Origin: Tubiluchus corallicola
Taxonomy: Eukaryota; Priapulida; Priapulimorpha; Priapulimorphida; Tubiluchidae
Length of the DNA: 64,000 nucleotides
Assembly: GCA_030141605.1 (NCBI GenBank)
Contig: JAQGDQ010000177.1
Location: forward strand, 62,001 to 126,000
Direction of reading: 5' to 3'
Below, piece after piece: positions 1 through 64,000 of this stretch. The notes beneath the pieces were generated by a model. The model worked only from the letters and a program-made list of their open reading frames with translations, had not been told where the DNA came from and did no database searches. How positions within the stretch are numbered: position 1 is the stretch's first letter; the number at the start of each line of letters is the position of its first letter. The translations under genes were made by a program, and so were the position numbers.

Positions 1-430
1 ATGCTAATAAAAAACTACACTGAATAGATACCAATTTCAAATAAATTAATGCACACATTTGAAATTTTTCAAACGTGATCGTAAAGGAGTGCGACAAGAA
101 GCACAAAATACCTGACTTCAGAAGTGCTGTGTGAACGGTACCGTGTTATAGTTACATATATTTCAACAATAGCAAAGTTATCTTACATTAATATTCAGTG
201 ACTGTATGTTTCATTTACAACCTAAACATTGAACTTGTGTCATTTAGCAATGACTAATCTAGTCCAGAGTCCATCTAGTCTATTATTTATGCCAAGGATG
301 TACACAGTTTCTGAAAAACTACCAAACACGGTGGCAGGAAAGAATGTGCATTATTCACTTTTGTGATTTTAGTTATTGAAATACGGAAGGTCTCTGTCCT
401 GTTGCAATGTAAGCAGTCGATTCAGCTCAT

Positions 431-436
431 TTTATT
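431..436 (-). terminator. Possible poly(A) signal of the full-length RhoGEF
   Basis: AATAAA on the minus strand about 370 bases after the stop codon. The stretch 1-804 has no open frame continuing the gene and is presumably its 3' UTR plus flank. The end of the transcript is not certain. Confidence 0.35.
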
Positions 437-804
437 CCGTCTTGATACGGATGCAGACCTCCACAAGTTGAAAAGTACAAATATCCAAATCTAATGTGCA
501 TATTAAGGCCACGCAGCAACGTCTGCTGTTGGAAGCAAGTAAAATAAAGGTATAATAGATAACTTGGAAGACAGCTTCCTCAAAAAGACGAGCAATACAA
601 CGATATCACAGGTTCTTGTCTATTTCCATTACGTGTTCATCTATTATCAACATTCAAAATATGGCTGACAACCTAGCACCACAGTTACTGTACAAGAGGG
701 GAAACAGTGAAGTGATTTACGAATACACAATAAGCAGTCAATAGTTAACCATTATGATACAAAAGAAACAGAAATATAAAGTAAAGCCATTGATTCGTAA
801 GTGT

Positions 805-61637
<60,833 letters not shown>

Positions 61638-61647
61638 CTGGCAACAC

Positions 61648-61977
61648 AATTCAATTCAATTGTAATTTATTTATCTCTTTATAATGCTACAATGAAACAC
61701 GATTAATAAAAGAATCGCTAATAAGTTTTGAAGAATGGTTAAAATATATAGATAGATCTAGAACTAGAGAAAGGATAGCGAAAAGACTATAAAGTTACCT
61801 AGTCTGCTATCCTTTATCGAATGTAGATAAAATGATTTTCAGACACTGGTGGGCATTAATGTTATCAGTTTAATTTAGGAAACATTAATAATTTTAAAAT
61901 TATGACATTTGCTATATAATTAAGTAATCATTATGAAATGATAAAAACACTTTGGGTTAATAATGCAATGAATCAAT
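61648..61977. repeat. Dispersed repeat, copy B
   Basis: Same orientation as 18928-19393, with high identity from tttatttatctctttataat to cactttgggttaataatgc. It lacks a block of about 124 bases found in copy A (junction at about 61929). It begins about 11 bases upstream of exon 1's acceptor. Confidence 0.88.
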
Positions 61978-62265
61978 CAAGACGCAAGACGATAAGCAGT
62001 CTAGTCTCCTTGTCAAGCAACAATTTTTCTTGAAGTTCTTTGTTTTACAAAAGATTTGCAAATGTGCATTGGATGGACACGGACACTTTTTTCAATCGAA
62101 TTATTATCTTCATGTTAGTGTGTCAATACTAAAAAGAGTCTCTTTTGTAAATTACAAAATTACAAATTTGTAAATTACTCAAAGCCTTTTAATGGACTTT
62201 CCATAATCCACTCCTTTAGCAGTTTTAAAACGTACAGCTCTTACACCAGGAAGCTTTACATAAAC

Positions 62266-62713
62266 CAGGGGTGTGCAAATTATCTGACTAGCCGGGCCAC
62301 ATTAAACTTTCCCGCAATTCAGGCAGTTTGATCAAGGAGCCAAGTGCAGAATGTCTAATAACGATTTTTTTGCATCCTACCTGCGTACATCATTACTACT
62401 ACACTCAAGAAACTACTTTAGAAGTTATTAAAATTTATAGTACAAACCATATATTTCTACTTTCAGGACAGATAGTGGTAATTTCATTACAATGCATATT
62501 AGTAATGAGTATCACACAGTCTGTGTAGTACAGTGACATTAAGCTACAACGATCTTGTAAGGGTTAATGGCATCCGATCTAGTAGAAAAAACTACCCGCA
62601 CTGTCTTTGGGATCGTGGCACGGACTTCAGCTGGATACACTCAATTAATCACCCGGGCTGCACTTTCATTAGGTTGGCAAATCTCTTCGCGGGCCGCAAT
62701 TTGCACATCCCTG
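62266..62713. mobile_element. hAT-like element with perfect 8-bp target duplication
   Basis: The left end is CAGGGGTGTGCAAATTATC and the right end is the complement of CAGGGATGTGCAAATTGCG. ACATAAAC lies directly outside both ends (62258-62265 and 62714-62721). Sub-terminal gccgggccac and gcgggccgca are typical of hAT elements. 448 bp, non-coding. Confidence 0.92.
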
Positions 62714-62912
62714 ACATAAACCAAACCTGGTGATGTAGTTGGAGGCCGTTACAAAAAAAATGAGACCAAACTTAGATCTGAATCCCAAATAAACTGCACA
62801 CAAGTAAATTAGACAAATTATTAACGAAATTCATTTATGGCAAAAAATTAAATTATGCTATCCTTCACTGGCAAATAGAACTGCATTTCTGCCATAATTA
62901 TAAAGTAAAGTC

Positions 62913-63515
62913 ATATTTTTTTAAACTGTAGGTCAAAACAATCTACTATTTAAAATATTGAATAAAAACATACTATTTTTTCAAAAATGACTTACATGAA
63001 AGAATTATTGCCACACAAACATAATTTCGCATTCGCGCCACTAGTTCTTCGCTGTTATATGCTTTTCTCCGTTCGCTAGTTAGACGAGCACTAGGGGCTG
63101 CATTTTGGAAACAAATTGCACGAAAAAAACAGATGCTGTACCTCTGATTTCAGATGTGTTAGTTTGTGACAAACTACACATGTTCAACAGCTCAAGCGGT
63201 AAATTTGTAATTTGAATTTTTATCTTAAAACTTGCCTTGTTTTAGTACAACACACTAAACATCTTACAGTAGCACTGTACTTCACTTTTATCTTTCGCAA
63301 ACACGTGCAACACACTCGTGGAATATTTTTGCGTTGAAAATTATGTTAGTTTGTGATGTCATCAATAATTGGGCTCGCCCGCCGATAATTAAATTTTTAA
63401 TATATTTTTTAATTATCAGAAACGCTTTTGCAGTATTATTTGTGTTAAAATGTATACTTTTTATCAGACTTGAAAATGAGATAGTATATGAAAAATCATC
63501 ATGTCTGCCTTTAAG
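62913..63515. repeat. Dispersed repeat, copy B of an inverted pair
   Basis: Reverse complement of 43528-44147 at moderate identity with small indels. Conserved blocks include ttgggctcgcccg and acacactcgtggaatattt. Confidence 0.85.
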
Positions 63516-63757
63516 CAACATGAATCAACCACACCAAGCACATGTGTTAAAGAGTTAGTTTATGAACAATGACACGGTTCTGAATGACCCACAATTAATT
63601 AAATTCTGATACAGGAATTGTGAAAAAGTTGGAACACAGCCTGGATTTGGACATTAGAATCAGAAGCTCCTTTTTCACGTTTCTCTTTCTGAAGTTTGGT
63701 ATCAGAATACAATTAATCATGAGTTTGTACCATCATTCACAATAATCTTGATATTAA

Positions 63758-64000
63758 CCCTTTCACTACGGAAGGCGGCACACCGCCGCCTATTTTTTCA
63801 TGCAAGGGACGGCAGGCGGTAGACTGCTGCCCAAGATCAGCACTAAGCACAAGCACCCAGGTCTGTGTATTTCACTTCTACGGTCATGCAAGAACATTGT
63901 AGAATGGTTTAACAACCGCGGGATTAGGCTTGCTTTACATCAAGTAATGCAAACCAGCCAGTCAGCGTCTGAAGCCAGGTGCATTCCACGATACTGCACT
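63758..64000. mobile_element. Possible left part of a TTAA-inserted (piggyBac-type) element
   Basis: TTAA at 63754-63757 is followed by CCCTTTCACTACGGAAGGCG and a GC-rich palindromic stretch (ggcggcacaccgccgcc). TTAA plus CCC at the end is the piggyBac layout. The other end is outside the window, so the call stays open. Confidence 0.35.

Larger units (their letters stand above)
61638..64000. other. Sequence upstream of the first recognised exon
   Basis: It holds copy B of the 18928 repeat, a hAT-like element, copy B of the inverted dispersed repeat and a possible piggyBac-type end at 63758. I could not find an exon that supplies the missing phase-1 donor and start codon, so the 5' end probably lies beyond 64000. 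Confidence 0.6.

Overview
The window is metazoan genomic DNA. It is AT-rich and intron-rich, full of microsatellites, minisatellites and small DNA transposons, and has no operon structure. The protein encoded is a bilaterian-type RhoGEF, so an invertebrate (marine groups such as tunicates or molluscs would fit) is likely, but I cannot fix the taxon from sequence alone.

One gene fills almost the whole window on the minus strand, with its 5' side at high coordinates. It is a Lbc-family (AKAP13 / ARHGEF2 / ARHGEF28-like) Rho guanine-nucleotide exchange factor. I rebuilt 31 constitutive coding exons from 61637 down to 805, each with AG acceptor and GT donor. All phases agree, and the sum is 4361 nt: two leading bases plus 1453 codons including the stop. 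Domain order is: disordered Ser-rich N-terminal region, basic linker, C1 zinc finger (exons 53262-53139 and 52190-52062), DH domain (47377 to about 39122), PH domain (38501-37292), the family's post-PH RAETFGGFDS-type motif (26226-26050), a C-terminal coiled coil (4900-1545) and a Ser/Pro-rich tail. The true first exon(s) lie upstream or were not recognised.

Two alternative exons are the most interesting content. A 1520-nt exon (35540-34021) with a good acceptor fits the phase of the preceding exon and ends in a stop. It would give a 1387-residue form in which about 505 acidic, Ser-rich residues replace the coiled coil. An exon at 40739-40641 starts with ATG just after an in-frame stop and splices in phase to the DH/PH linker exon. 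It would give a protein of about 791 residues without C1 or DH, and a TATA-like box and a CRE palindrome lie upstream.

The introns hold the rest. They contain hAT-type elements with 8-bp target duplications (4209, 26412, 30643, 62266) and TA-flanked pogo/mariner-type elements (1790, 10032, 60631). A TA-flanked element at 56971 has an interior of tandem repeats. There is a 5'-truncated non-LTR retrotransposon with a restriction-like endonuclease domain (about 53990-55000) and three pairs of dispersed repeats. Minisatellites have periods of 23, 33, 51/66, 57, about 65, 117 and about 118 bp, and there are long GA and TACA microsatellites. I found no rRNA, no convincing functional tRNA gene, no CRISPR array and no second protein-coding gene.
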